DNA from: Perca fluviatilis
Lineage: Eukaryota; Chordata; Actinopteri; Perciformes; Percidae
DNA: 64,000 nucleotides
Direction of reading: 5' to 3'
NCBI RefSeq assembly: GCF_010015445.1
Contig: NC_053123.1
Location: forward strand, 6,134,648 to 6,198,647
Shown piece after piece: positions 38,075-47,093 of this stretch. The notes beneath the pieces are model-generated. The model saw only the letters and a program-made list of their open reading frames with translations, ran no database searches and had not been told where the DNA came from. The position numbers and the translations under genes were made by a program. Positions within the stretch are counted from its first letter, which is position 1, and every line of letters starts with the position of its first letter.

Positions 38075-38934
38075 ATGTTCAACGGGGAAGAAAGAAAGAT
38101 TACAACAATGTTCGACTCAGCAACAAAGAGACCCCTTACACCCTGGACAAAAACACTTACACCACGGGTCCTCTTCACCTCCTCAGAGACAGACGGGCAT
38201 GACCTCCAAGGCCCGCCCGCTCCCCGGACAGACAGGGTGGATTATGCGATTATGAAGCTGAACGCTGCCTACACTGCTATACGGGAGTCTGAGACATTTG
38301 ACATGCCTCCGGACAGTCAATCTGAGGAGGGAAACCCTGCTAAAGTGGTCTGTGAGGAGGAGTCGCTGGAGGACGATTCAGAGTCGGAGAAGGAGTCGGA
38401 GGAGTCGGAAGGTCCTCCTTCCTCAGTGGAGGAGGATGAGATGGAGGAGGAGGAGGAGAGCCCTGAAAGCCCTAATCCGGACAAACAGGAGGACTGCCAG
38501 GAAGATGAGACCGATGGGTGGGTATCTTCTGTCCTCATCGACACCGTCAAATCAGCCGTTTTTCACCTTCTCAACTTGATTATACACAAAGACAGACGGG
38601 CTCTGTGTCATGGATGCACGATTGAGCATCCGAGCCAGAGGCAGCATGACTGCCTGGAAGCATTGGCTGACAACTTTTACGGGGACAACTTCTATCGTTT
38701 GATGAAAAGACTCATAACACCTCGTTTCATTCCAGCTATTCAACGCGTCTGTTACGCAACCATCGAAACAGAAGATTTCAGAGGCGCATGGTAGCAGAGA
38801 CGCTACTACATGAACTGAAACTAGCAAAGAAGATCTTTGATCCCATCACCGAGATGTACGACAATTTGATTGGTCAGGATTCTGTGAAAATCTTCCAACT
38901 GCGTTTGGTCACCGAGTGTTATGAGGACTCATAA
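38075..38934 (+). CDS. Polinton left-end accessory protein B, acidic, CxxC/HPSQ/HxC motif
   Basis: The main frame runs to 38794. The frame opens at 38057 with GTG, but the first in-frame ATG is 38075. About residues 85-150 are strongly acidic and serine-rich (repeats of ESE, SEE, EEEE), preceded by VVCEEE, an LxCxE-like string. Next comes CHGCTIEHPSQRQHDC (38606-38653), which looks like a small metal-binding site with two cysteines in CxxC and later His and Cys, and then a helical end. The frame stops at 38794. Another frame, opening at ATG 38788 and ending at 38934, continues with about 48 conserved-looking residues, so one indel near 38780 probably splits the C-terminus. The acidic LxCxE-like plus CxxC layout recalls the small oncoid-type proteins reported for adintoviruses and E7-like proteins; this function is inferred. 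A damaged second copy of the 3' part lies after the gap (40287-40614). Confidence 0.5.
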
Positions 38935-39234
38935 GAGTTATATTTTACCATATTTAGAACGGAAAACAAAACCAAAAAAAAAAAAAAAAATCACGTTTTT
39001 AAATGCGTGACATTTACTTTTAAACATATGTAACCTGCATGTATCTTTGAATATTTTTTTTTTATCTTTATATCTGTTTTAAGAATTGTATTTTTCTTTT
39101 CAACAAAATATCACAGTGTTTTTAACATATGTAATCCAGTGTGTATCCTTGAATATTTCTTTTCAACAAAACTTGAATGACATGTTGTATCTACAATCTT
39201 TTGTAAAAAAAAAAAAAAAAAAAAAAAAGAAATG

Positions 39235-39240
39235 AATAAA
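39235..39240 (+). terminator. Poly(A) signal after accessory gene B
   Basis: AATAAA follows a long A run, about 300 bp after the end of gene B and before the integrase gene. It is repeated after the gap at about 40923. Confidence 0.6.
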
Positions 39241-39311
39241 GACTCATTCTTGCATACGGATGTCTTAGAGAACTGTTGAGGTCTCAGAGGAAAGGATGGC
39301 AGAGAAACGTG

Positions 39312-40205
39312 ATGGAAAAAGTGTATTACGATCCTCTAAATCCAGCCAGCTATGGAGGTGTAAAACGACTCGCCAGGGTGTAAAGGATGAGACTGGCGAA
39401 AATGTCAGTGTTCAGGAAGTTAGAGATTTTTAGCAGAGCAAGATGCTTATACATTGCATAAGCCTGCCAGAGTACATTTCAAGAGAAACCGAGTGTTTGT
39501 TACTAAGCCTTTAAATCAATTCCAAGCCGATCTCTGTGACATGCAAGCCTTGGCAGAACATAATGACGGATTTAATTATTTACTGACCGTCATAGATGTA
39601 TTTTCGAAAAAAGCATATGTGCGCGGGGACAGGAAGACTGCCCTCGAAGTGGTAAAAGCATTTCAGTCGGTGTTTCAAGAAAGTTTAATACCTCTAAAGC
39701 TACAAACGGATGCCGGAAAAGAGTTTTTCAACAAGAAATTTGAGACTCTGATGAAGAAACACAACATCAAACATTTTAGGACGGGCGAGTGACTTAAAAG
39801 CGTCGGTTGTTGAGCGTTACAACCGCACTCTGAAAAACTCCCCGATGTATAAATATTTTACCGCTCACAACACCAGACGATACCTCGACGTCTTACCAGA
39901 CCTGGTACAGAGTTATAATAACAGTTATCACACCTCTATTAAAATGACTCCTATGGAGGTCACAGCGGAGAACACCGATCAAGTGTTCCACAATCTGTAC
40001 GGCACCTTTGCCTCTCGTCGCAGGAATAAAATAAAGATGGCTTTTAAGAAAGGAGATCTGGTCCGTCTGTCGAAAGTGAGAGGCGTTTTCGATAAAAAAT
40101 ACGAGCAGAGTTTTACGGACGAAGTCTTTACAGTGACCGAACGTATTCCCCGTACACCTCCCGTATATAAATTAGTAGACTATGACGGCGAGCCTGTCGA
40201 GGGGT
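39312..40205 (+). CDS. Polinton integrase, first copy (rve core), truncated by gap
   Basis: Retroviral/Ty3-type DDE integrase that inserts the element DNA into the host chromosome. From ATG 39312 the N-terminal part reads YYDPLNPASYGG, typical of Polinton integrases. The catalytic residues are visible: Asp at 39529-39531 (FQADLCDM), Asp at 39709-39711 (QTDAGKEF) and Glu at 39812-39814 (VVERYNR). The C-terminal part contains the YNNSYHTSIKMTP block (near 39912), typical of these enzymes. Frame breaks occur near 39378, near 39430 (T-run), near 39785 and near 39840. The frame stays open to the N gap at 40206. The missing chromodomain is found after the second copy, at about 41942. The break near 39430 is shared by both copies, so it is older than, or independent of, the duplication. 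Confidence 0.85.
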
Positions 40206-40286
40206 NNNNNNNNNNNNNNNNNNNNNNNNNNNNNNNNNNNNNNNNNNNNNNNNNNNNNNNNNNNNNNNNNNNNNNNNNNNNNNNNN
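40206..40286. other. Assembly gap (81 N)
   Basis: A run of 81 N inside the Polinton. The flanking sequences are the same 1.6 kb twice, so the contigs on both sides probably overlap and were not merged. Confidence 0.99.
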
Positions 40287-40614
40287 TCTGTGTCATGGAT
40301 GCGATTGACATCGAGGCCAGGAAACAGCATGACTTCTCCTGAAGCATTGGCTGACAACTTTACGAGGACTTAACTTCTATACGTTTGATGAAAAGACTCG
40401 CTTACCTCGTTTCATTCCAGCTATTCAACGTCTGTTCATTACGCGCACCATCGAAACAGAAGATTTCAAGTCGCATGGTAGCAGAGGCGCTACTGAACTG
40501 AAACTAGCAAAGAAGATCTTTGATCCCATCACGAGATGTCACGACGAATTTGATTGGTCAGGATTCTGTGAAAATCTTCCAACTGCGTTTGGTCTGCGAG
40601 TGTTATGGACTCAT
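40287..40614 (+). pseudogene. Fragment of accessory gene B, second copy
   Basis: Matches 38601-38934, beginning inside the CxxC/HPSQ region, with many indels and no long open frame. Probably an assembly duplicate rather than a second gene. Confidence 0.75.
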
Positions 40615-41894
40615 AAAGAGTTATATTTTGCACCATATTTAGGCAGGAAAACAAAACCAAAAAAGAAAAAAAAAAAAAAAATCCGCGTTTTAAATGCATT
40701 GACATTTACTTTTAAACATATGTAACCTGCATGTATCTTTGAATATTTCTTTTTATCTTTATATCTGTTTTAAAATTGTATTTTCTTTTCAACAAAATAT
40801 CACAGTGTTTTTAACATATATGTAATCAGTGTGTATCGCTGAATGGCTTTCTTTTCAACAAAGCTTGAATGACATGTTGTATCTACAATCTTTTGTAAAT
40901 AAAGGAAAAAAAAAAAAGAAAATGAATAAAGACTCATTCTTGCATAGGATGTCTTAGAGAGAACTGTTGAGGTCTCAGAGGAAAGGATGGCAGAAAGCGT
41001 GTGATGGAAAAAGTGTATTACGATCCTCTAAATCCAGCCAGCTATGGAGGTGTAAAAGCTGACTCCGTCAGGAGTGTAAAGGGTGAGACTGGCGAAAATG
41101 TCAGTGTTCAGGAAGTTAGAGATTTTTAGCAGAGCAAGATGCTTATACATTGCATAAGCCTGCCAGAGTACATTTCAAGAGGAAACCGAGTGTTTGTTAC
41201 TAAGCCTTTAAATCAATTCCAAGCCGATCTCTGTGACATGCAAGCCTTGGCAGAACATAATGACGGTTTAATTATTTACTGACCGTCATAGATGTATTTT
41301 CGAAAAAAAGCATATGTGCGTCGTTGAAGAGGAAGACTGCCTCCGAGTGGTAAAAGCATTTCAATCGGTGTTTCAAGGAAAGTTTAATACCTCTAAAGCT
41401 ACAAGCGGACGCCGGAAAAAGGAGTTTTTTCAACAAGAAATTTGAGACTCTGATGAAGAAACACAACATCAAACATTTTAGGGCCGAAGTGACTTAAAAG
41501 CGTCGGTTGTTGGCGTTATAACCGCCTCTGAAAGCTTCGCATGTATAAATATTTTACTGCTCACAACACCAGGCGATACCTCGACGTCTTACCAGACCTG
41601 GTACAGAGTTATAATAACAGTTATCACACCTCTATTAAAATGACTCCTATGGAGGTCTCGCGGAGAACACCGATCAAGTGTTCCACAATCTGTCACGGCA
41701 CCTTTGCCTCGTTACAGGAGAATAAAATAAAGATGGCTTTTAAGAAGAGATCTGGTCCGTCTGTCGAAAGTGAGAGAGCGTTTTTCGATAAAAAATACGA
41801 GCAGAGTTTGCGGGCGAAGTCTTTACAGTGACCGAGCGTATTCCCGTACACCTCCGTATATAAATTAGTAGACTATGGCCGAGCCTGTCGAGGG
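40287..41894 (+). repeat. Right member of 1.6-kb duplication, dense with single-base indels
   Basis: Same content as 38601-40205 but with many single-base insertions and deletions and few substitutions, the pattern of uncorrected long-read sequence rather than of mutation. It then continues past the end of the left member into the integrase chromodomain. Confidence 0.9.
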
Positions 41895-42142
41895 TCATTT
41901 TATGAAGCAGAGATGCAAAAAGTAAAAATGGCGCCAACAAAATGTTTCAAGTGGAAAAAATCCTAAAGCGCCGCGCTGTCAAGGGAGAAAAACAGGCTTT
42001 TGTGCAATGGAAAAACTGGCCGACAAAATTTAACAGCTGGGTTAAATTGGCTGATGTGAGTCGGTATATAAAACCTCTGTGTACAAAGACCCGGTCCATC
42101 ACTTTCGCACTCAATAGAGAATCATGGAACACACGCCTCTGA
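41004..42142 (+). CDS. Polinton integrase, second copy with chromodomain (frameshifted)
   Basis: Second copy of the integrase, starting at ATG 41004, broken into short frames by many indels. Fragments of the core (MYKYFTAHNTRRYLDVLPDL from 41541) match the first copy. Its added value is the 3' end. From 41942 an open frame reads VEKILKRR..., then FVQWKNWP and SWVKLADVSRY, a C-terminal chromodomain of the kind that Polinton and chromoviral integrases use to bind histone marks and choose target sites. The frame ends at 42142, overlapping the next gene's ATG (42124) by 19 bp, in a different frame. The real gene is most likely the first copy joined to this end. Confidence 0.75.
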
Positions 42143-42894
42143 GGGCTTTTATGTGACTCTGCCTTCCACGCCAGTAAGGAAATATTTAAAAGTAATACTA
42201 GCAGTTGTTACTCTCGATTTGGCAAAACCGATTGAACTTGCTGGCGAATGGTTGGTGGGCCTATGCGAGAAATCATATATCCGCGCCGCTGGTATAATTT
42301 ACCGGCAGATTCATCCTTTTTGAACTGAATCGGGTGACCGATGAGCCTCAGCCCTTGGTGAGTGTAAAATTTAACAGGGGGCGCGTACTATAATGCGTCC
42401 TAAAGATCTCCTGGAATACCTGGTCCGCGGTTAAAAATATGATGCCTCCTTTGGCGCCTCTTTCAACAAGCGTGACCAAAGCGGATTGACTTCAAAGGCG
42501 ACGGTCTTTACAAAATCAAAGCGTACCCCCCTCTCGGCTTACATGCTCGGTCTGAAAGTTAATGAATGGTGGACGCTATCCAAACGGCCATCTACATATC
42601 CTTGTGATTTAAGCGCGCGGGCATATATAACCTGTTTGTCTATCACGGATATCATTCAGTATCAACGGTTCGTGACAGTTACTCACCGCTGCTTGGTGTG
42701 CGTGAATGTGAAAGGTGACTTTGGTGACATAACGGACATTCGGGTACCATACACTCCATTATATGCCGCTGTCGAAAAATTACATCAAAAACATACGCAT
42801 CGAAATTAAAACAGATGCGCAACAAACCCGTGGATTTTGTTTTGGAAAAACAATTGTGAAACTACACTTTAAACCAGTTCAACGTTCTTTGTAA
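42124..42894 (+). CDS. Polinton minor-capsid-type protein (frameshifted)
   Basis: About 257 codons long. A conserved Polinton start block, GFYVTLPS, lies at 42144-42167 (different frame from ATG 42124), followed by a stretch ending in IELAGEWLVGLCE, typical of Polinton proteins that begin with FYVTLPS and have an LxGxWEVxLxEI-type block. The next frame, 42486-42809, holds DIIQYQRF and VKGDFGDI. The C-terminus IVKLHFKPV ends at TAA 42892-42894. Proteins of this type are predicted to be the penton-like minor capsid protein of Polinton virions; that role comes from the family. At least three frame changes are present. The next gene starts 2 bp after the stop. Confidence 0.7.
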
Positions 42895-42895
42895 G

Positions 42896-43326
42896 ATGCT
42901 TCATATCAAAGAAGACCGCGCCGTTTGTGCGGCCTACTATGAAGGTCAAGTAGGGTAGCGTTACCCGGTTTTATGGAGCTCCGGTTATGTACGGTTGAGG
43001 TATAGGCTCAATATTTTCAAAGCTGTTTTGCTTTGTAGCCCCTCTGCTAAGAAAGGTTTCGCTGTAGCAAAACCGCATCTTAAAACAACCCCTACAAACA
43101 TTGCATCAGATGCAGTGAAAGGATTTATGGGAAACTGCCGAGAACAAAAACGAAAGCCCGGTGATATTATGGTCTTGTCACGTAGAGCAAGGAAGCGCCC
43201 GCCAGGTGAGAGGGGTTGTTTGGCTGCATTTAAAAGCGCCAGCCTGCTAAGCGGAGCAAATCAGTCAGGAGACGCTCGAAGAGAAGGAAGTCTGCACAGA
43301 GCTCCGACATATTTTACCGTTGCAAA
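42896..43326 (+). CDS. Polinton basic core-type protein (frameshifted)
   Basis: Starts at ATG 42896 (MLHIKEDRAVCAAYYEGQVG). After a frame change near 42957 it continues in the frame that opens near 42989: a Gly/Phe segment (IFKAVLLCSP), KKGFAVAKPHLKTTPTNIAS, then a Lys/Arg-rich stretch (REQKRKPGD, RRARKRPPG). The last part in another frame is RRRSKRRKS. This hydrophobic-then-basic layout, immediately before the capsid gene, matches a small Polinton protein thought to act like an adenovirus core or pVI-type protein. Its function is not proven. The exact end is uncertain because of the frame changes; the major capsid ATG is at 43329. Confidence 0.6.
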
Positions 43327-43328
43327 CA

Positions 43329-44645
43329 ATGGCCCTCTTACATCAGAAATCGGCAGAGTGTACCCTGGCGAGCTGGACCTCTTTTCAGCTCCCATGACAC
43401 AATTATCCGTAGAGGATAAAAATATCAAGAGTACCAGCCGTTATCAGCACTTTTGGACTCCTCCCCGATTGAATTTTACATACCTGGAGGCGGTGAAAAG
43501 TACCTCGATTTAAGCGACCGCGCTGCTTCATCTCAGAGTTAAAATTACAGAGAAAGATGGGTCAAACATCCCACCAGATACAGCAGTTGGGCTCATCAAC
43601 TACCCGCTGAATACAATTTTTCAGTCAATGCGACGTTATTCTGGGGGATAGATTAATTTCCCAGTCAAGTGCAAAGCGCGCGCATCCATATCGGCGATTA
43701 TAGAAACTTTGCTCAACTTTTTCAGGCGACCGCGTTAAAGAGTCAATTTATTAGCGCCGGTCTGTTTTACAAAGACACGCGCGAAGCGCCATGGATTCTG
43801 TGGTAATAAATAATGGTCCTAACAGAGGGTTAGTCCAGAGAGGTCAATTCAGGGCGCGAATCTGCCGAAGTGGACCTTTTGGGCCCATTACATAGTGACA
43901 TATTTTTCTGCGAAAGACTGATGTTAAACTCTGTTGATTTGAGAATTAAACTGATCCGTAACAACGATGCATTTTGTCTTATGGGGCTGCGTGATTCCGA
44001 GTTCTGTCTAAAGATAATATCGGCATCGCTGTTTGTTAAAAGGTCACCGTTTCCCCGGTTCTATGCGTCTGGGTCGCGCCCGCCCTGATGAAAGGAAATG
44101 CTCTTTATCCGCTCTCCCGCGCGTCTGTGTGAAGACCTATTCCATACCGGAAAATTCCAGGATCTGTAACCAGGAAAACCTATTTCTGGGTGCTATGCCT
44201 CGCTATCTAGCTTTAGCCATGGTTCGAGTAGATTCTTTTTCAGGAAGAAGGGACCTATCCCCGTTTAACTTTCTTCATAATGACATTGAATATCTTGCAC
44301 TGTGTCCGGATGGGAGGCAGCTGCCTGCTAAGGCCTTCCAGCCCGTTTCAACACAGGCAGCTCAGTTAGAGAGTATTACAACATGTTTACATCTACTGGG
44401 AGACACCTCAAGGATCTGCCTCTTAGCATTACCCGTAGGAATTTGCGAAGGTTATTCTTTGTTAGGTGTTCAATCTGGGGCGGCAGGACAAAGACAAGCC
44501 ATAGCCCATTTCCTCAGGGAATTTCGTCTTGAAATGCGCTTCAGGGTCCCTCTGCCTTACACAACAACGTTAATAGTATACGCGTTTTACCGATTCCATT
44601 CTGGAGATCAACTCTAAAAGACAGGTGTTGGTGGATTATTATTAA
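43329..44645 (+). CDS. Polinton major capsid protein, double jelly-roll type (frameshifted)
   Basis: About 439 codons. The start MALLHQKSAECTLA (43329) and, after a one-base frame change near 43367, ELDLFSAP.TQ (43370 onward) is the hallmark beginning of Polinton major capsid proteins. Further blocks are LINYPLNTIF (near 43589), ISAGLFYKDT (near 43753), VDLLGPLHSDIFF (near 43870), PENSRICNQENLFLGAMP (44149 onward), FNFLHNDIEYLALCPDG (near 44263) and the end KRQVLVDYY with TAA at 44643-44645. The family forms the icosahedral shell, with two vertical jelly rolls. At least five frame changes split the gene. The blocks appear in the right order without large deletions, so the gene is complete in extent. 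Confidence 0.85.
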
Positions 44646-44649
44646 AGAT

Positions 44650-45155
44650 ATGGATAATCATCAGCTAGAAAGGCTTTTACATCATCTTATAGGAGACACA
44701 TTCCGCGGCTGTGGGCTTGTGATCAGCTACCGCGCTGAGCCAGACCTTTAACCTGCCAGCCTATTTTATAGTGAACACTCATCCTTCCTACATGCCTGGT
44801 GAGCACTGGCTGCGCACTGGCGTTGGAAGGGGCGGAGTGCAACTTTTTCGACTCTTATGGATTTCCGCCAGATTTTGCTCATTACCCAGCGAGCATTTTA
44901 CAATTTTGGAAAGTCGTTCAAAGAAGCTACACTACCACAACCGCCAGCTCCAGCATACTTTCTCTATAGTGTGCGGACAGCGTTTCGTTTTTATCTCTGT
45001 CACGGTGCGGTTTATCTTATAATAACATTTTGGGCTTGTATCATGTTGGCGATGTCTATAAAAGCGACCGCATGGTATCTACTTTTGTGAATAAATATCA
45101 AAGATCGTCGCTCGTAACCGCTCAGAATCTTTTCATCATAGTGTATGCTCTCTGA
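44650..45155 (+). CDS. Polinton cysteine protease (adenain/Ulp1-like, frameshifted)
   Basis: Starts at ATG 44650 (MDNHQLERLLHHLI), 4 bp after the capsid stop. The catalytic triad is visible in order: His at 44804-44806 in GEHWL, Asp at about 44849 in FDSYGFPP, and Cys at about 44972 in CGQ. It ends with a VYKSDRMVSTFVNKY-type tail and TGA at 45153-45155. Proteases of this fold mature capsid proteins in adenoviruses and are carried by nearly all Polintons. Frame changes occur near 44700, 44830 and 44975. It is the last gene of the rightward block. Confidence 0.8.
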
Positions 45156-45229
45156 AAATGTTTAAAGATTGTTATCACTTGTAAGAAACATGAAAAACAA
45201 ACAAACGCTGTAACCATAAACTTGTGATT

Positions 45230-45245
45230 AATAAAATGCTTTATT
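45230..45245. terminator. Bidirectional poly(A) signal between convergent gene blocks
   Basis: AATAAA on + (45230-45235) and TTTATT (45240-45245), that is AATAAA on -, are 4 bp apart. They lie between the protease stop (45155) and the stop of the leftward block (45294), so one short palindromic site can end both transcripts. Confidence 0.7.
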
Positions 45246-45293
45246 GAAAATGACAGTTTTACGGAAATTCTCTTCATTTACAAGTTTAAAACC

Positions 45294-46052
45294 TTAATCC
45301 CGTAGACCATCTTGGGGATTTTTGTCTTTTGCCGCGTGATTTTTCTTCAAAACCATCTCCGTCCATTCTGAGTTGTCTGTACTGTTCGCGGCGCGCGCGA
45401 GATTTTTCACCATCGAAGCGGGAATGTTGAGCACTGACAAAGTATTTAAGAAACCAGTCCATCCTTTTGGCATTGTTTGTGTTTTCTTCTTATTAGGCTG
45501 CGCTAGATTTTTGAATAAATCTATCATATGAGAGCACTTACGACAGAGCCTTTGTAAATAAATTCGCCCCTAGAGGACCATCTCCGTCATTTTGCGGCTA
45601 ATTTCTGCATAATGTAAGAGAGCGTTTTTCGGTCGTGCAGGGGCAGGTTTGTTATCACATCGCTTGCAGCCTCATCCAATAGGGGTTGGGGTTGGTGCTG
45701 ATGCTGCTGCTACACCACCATCAGCACCATCTACTGGTGCATCGGCAGCTGGTGCATCTGATGAGGATGCAGAGTGTTGACTTTGTGCGACATCCGGATG
45801 CAGAGTGAGGAGTAACCCTATGACGCGCTCTTTCTCGGCTTTGTTTGAGCAAAGTGAGATAAGCGTAACTATCAGCGCTTCGTATCTTTTAGCTTTTTCA
45901 TACGAATTCAATCTTGGATCATTTAATACGGCGCTCATTTTCTCATTCAAATCATCTTCGGCTGTCTGTCTGATGGATGGCTCTGGTCTAGTCATTTTAC
46001 TCAGCTGCTGGGGCGAAATCAAATACATTTTCTTGGTAGCCTTTAGAGCCAT
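45294..46052 (-). CDS. Conserved Polinton protein of unknown function (frameshifted)
   Basis: About 250 residues. It starts MALKATKKMYLISPQQL (ATG at 46052), then has a YEKAKRYEALIVTLI block about 65 residues in. An Ala/Pro/Asp-rich linker near 45690-45760 follows, then LPLHDRKTLSYIMQKLA, SSRGEFIYKG, and a C-terminal part LFKNLAQPNKKK to the stop at 45294. MYLxSPxQL, xYEKAKRY and GEFxYKG blocks are a familiar set in metazoan Polintons, but no biochemical role is known to me. It is the most downstream gene of the leftward block. Frame changes occur near 45590 and 45535 and probably near 45690. Confidence 0.65.
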
Positions 46053-46075
46053 ATTATTAATTTTTTCTTCTCCTC

Positions 46076-46416
46076 TTAGCTTCTCGGAATCAGCCCACCT
46101 AGTAGATTTCCGAGAATAGGCACTACGGACGAAAGCAGAGGAAGGATAAAACCCCAGTTTGTTTTTCAGAACCTGATGTTTACGCTTTAAGCTGGTTTTT
46201 ATCTGCCAACAACCTTATAATATTCTTTTGACGCTTCAGTTGTCTGTATTGAGAAGGGGACACCTTTAGATGCCCTTTCAAAGATTAAGAGATAATTCGC
46301 ACAAGGCCTGCAGAAAATCAGGTGAGCAGTGTTTTAAAATGTCTTTGCGCTTTGAAGGCTTCGCGTGGTACAAGGCTTTTAGTAACAGAAGCGTTCCTTT
46401 TTAACCGCTCCGACAT
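46076..46416 (-). CDS. Small conserved Polinton protein with hydrophobic Gly-rich tail (frameshifted)
   Basis: About 113 residues. It starts MSERLKRNASVTKSLV (ATG at 46416), has a DFLQALCELSLNL block, then SPSQYRQLKRQKNIIRLLAD, a Lys-rich segment, and a hydrophobic end LPLLSSVVPILGNLLGGL before TAA (46076-46078). The pattern of a helical N-part, a basic middle and a membrane-active-looking Gly-rich tail recurs in Polintons of many animals next to the ATPase. The function is unknown; a minor virion component is plausible. It begins 10 bp after the ATPase stop and ends 24 bp before the next gene. At least two frame changes, near 46180 and 46285. Confidence 0.6.
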
Positions 46417-46425
46417 AATGAAGGT

Positions 46426-47089
46426 CTATTTTGTTTTAGCGATGTAAACCGTCGTCTGCTGGTGGGGAAGTATCCCGTGCGCACTCTGTAACGTTCTGGG
46501 CATGAAGGTGTGAGGTCCAAAATTAAATACCCGTGCGCTGACTTGGTAGCATCTTGAAAACTTTCCAGGAAAAACTGTTTTGTGGGGAAACATCTGATGT
46601 GCTAGTACCCTCATCTGCAGTTGGTGCGAGGGTTTTAAATAGCACGAGGTAATTACAGTTTAAACTGATTATGCGGCTGTATTTACCTTTATGGAATACA
46701 TTTTGAGTCAACATCATGACGCTCATCCTTTTGTGATGTCGGTATTGCGTGAATATTTTCGCCACCTCGGGATGGTCACCTGCCTGAAATATGACGTCGT
46801 CCAGGATGGCCGAGATGTGAATGGTCAGGAGGAAACAGATTAGTATCGTCAAAGAATCGGGGAGTCCTTCCAGAAATGTAATTCTTTTATTCATTTTCTT
46901 CATTTCATCATACATGGGTTGATAACTTGTATAAATCCATACAATATTTTCTGGTACAGCGTCCATCACACGTTCACATTTTTCCAGTACAGATTTAATA
47001 AAATAGGTTTTACCACAACCACTTGGGCCCACTACCAAACATGAAAATGGAACCTTTAGTCTTGGATCAAAATCAATCTGCTCCATCAT
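46426..47089 (-). CDS. Polinton DNA-packaging ATPase (FtsK/HerA type, frameshifted)
   Basis: About 221 residues, starting MMEQIDFDPRLKVPFSCLVV (ATG at 47089, 4 bp after the polymerase stop). Walker A is GPSGCGKT (47006-47029). Walker B is ILDDVIF near 46795-46812, followed by a sensor-like block MLTQNVFHKG. The end is TTVYIAKTK with TAG at 46426-46428. It is predicted to pump the genome into the capsid. Frame changes near 46830 and 46625 split it, but both Walker motifs are intact. The upstream polymerase tail appears fused in one frame only because of a single-base indel near 47130. Confidence 0.85.
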
Positions 47090-47093
47090 GCAG

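Larger units (their letters stand above)
38601..40205 (+). repeat. Left member of 1.6-kb duplication next to the gap
   Basis: This segment (end of gene B, poly(A) signal, most of the integrase) is repeated at 40287-41894 in the same order and direction, directly after the N gap. Confidence 0.92.

Noticed and set aside
40287..42142. A second, independent integrase gene
   Set aside because: Duplicate content beside an N gap with indel-type noise is better explained by unmerged contig overlap.
44033..44617. 194-codon frame as a separate gene
   Set aside because: It is the longest unbroken piece of the major capsid gene, with parts in the wrong frame at both ends. It was merged into 43329-44645.
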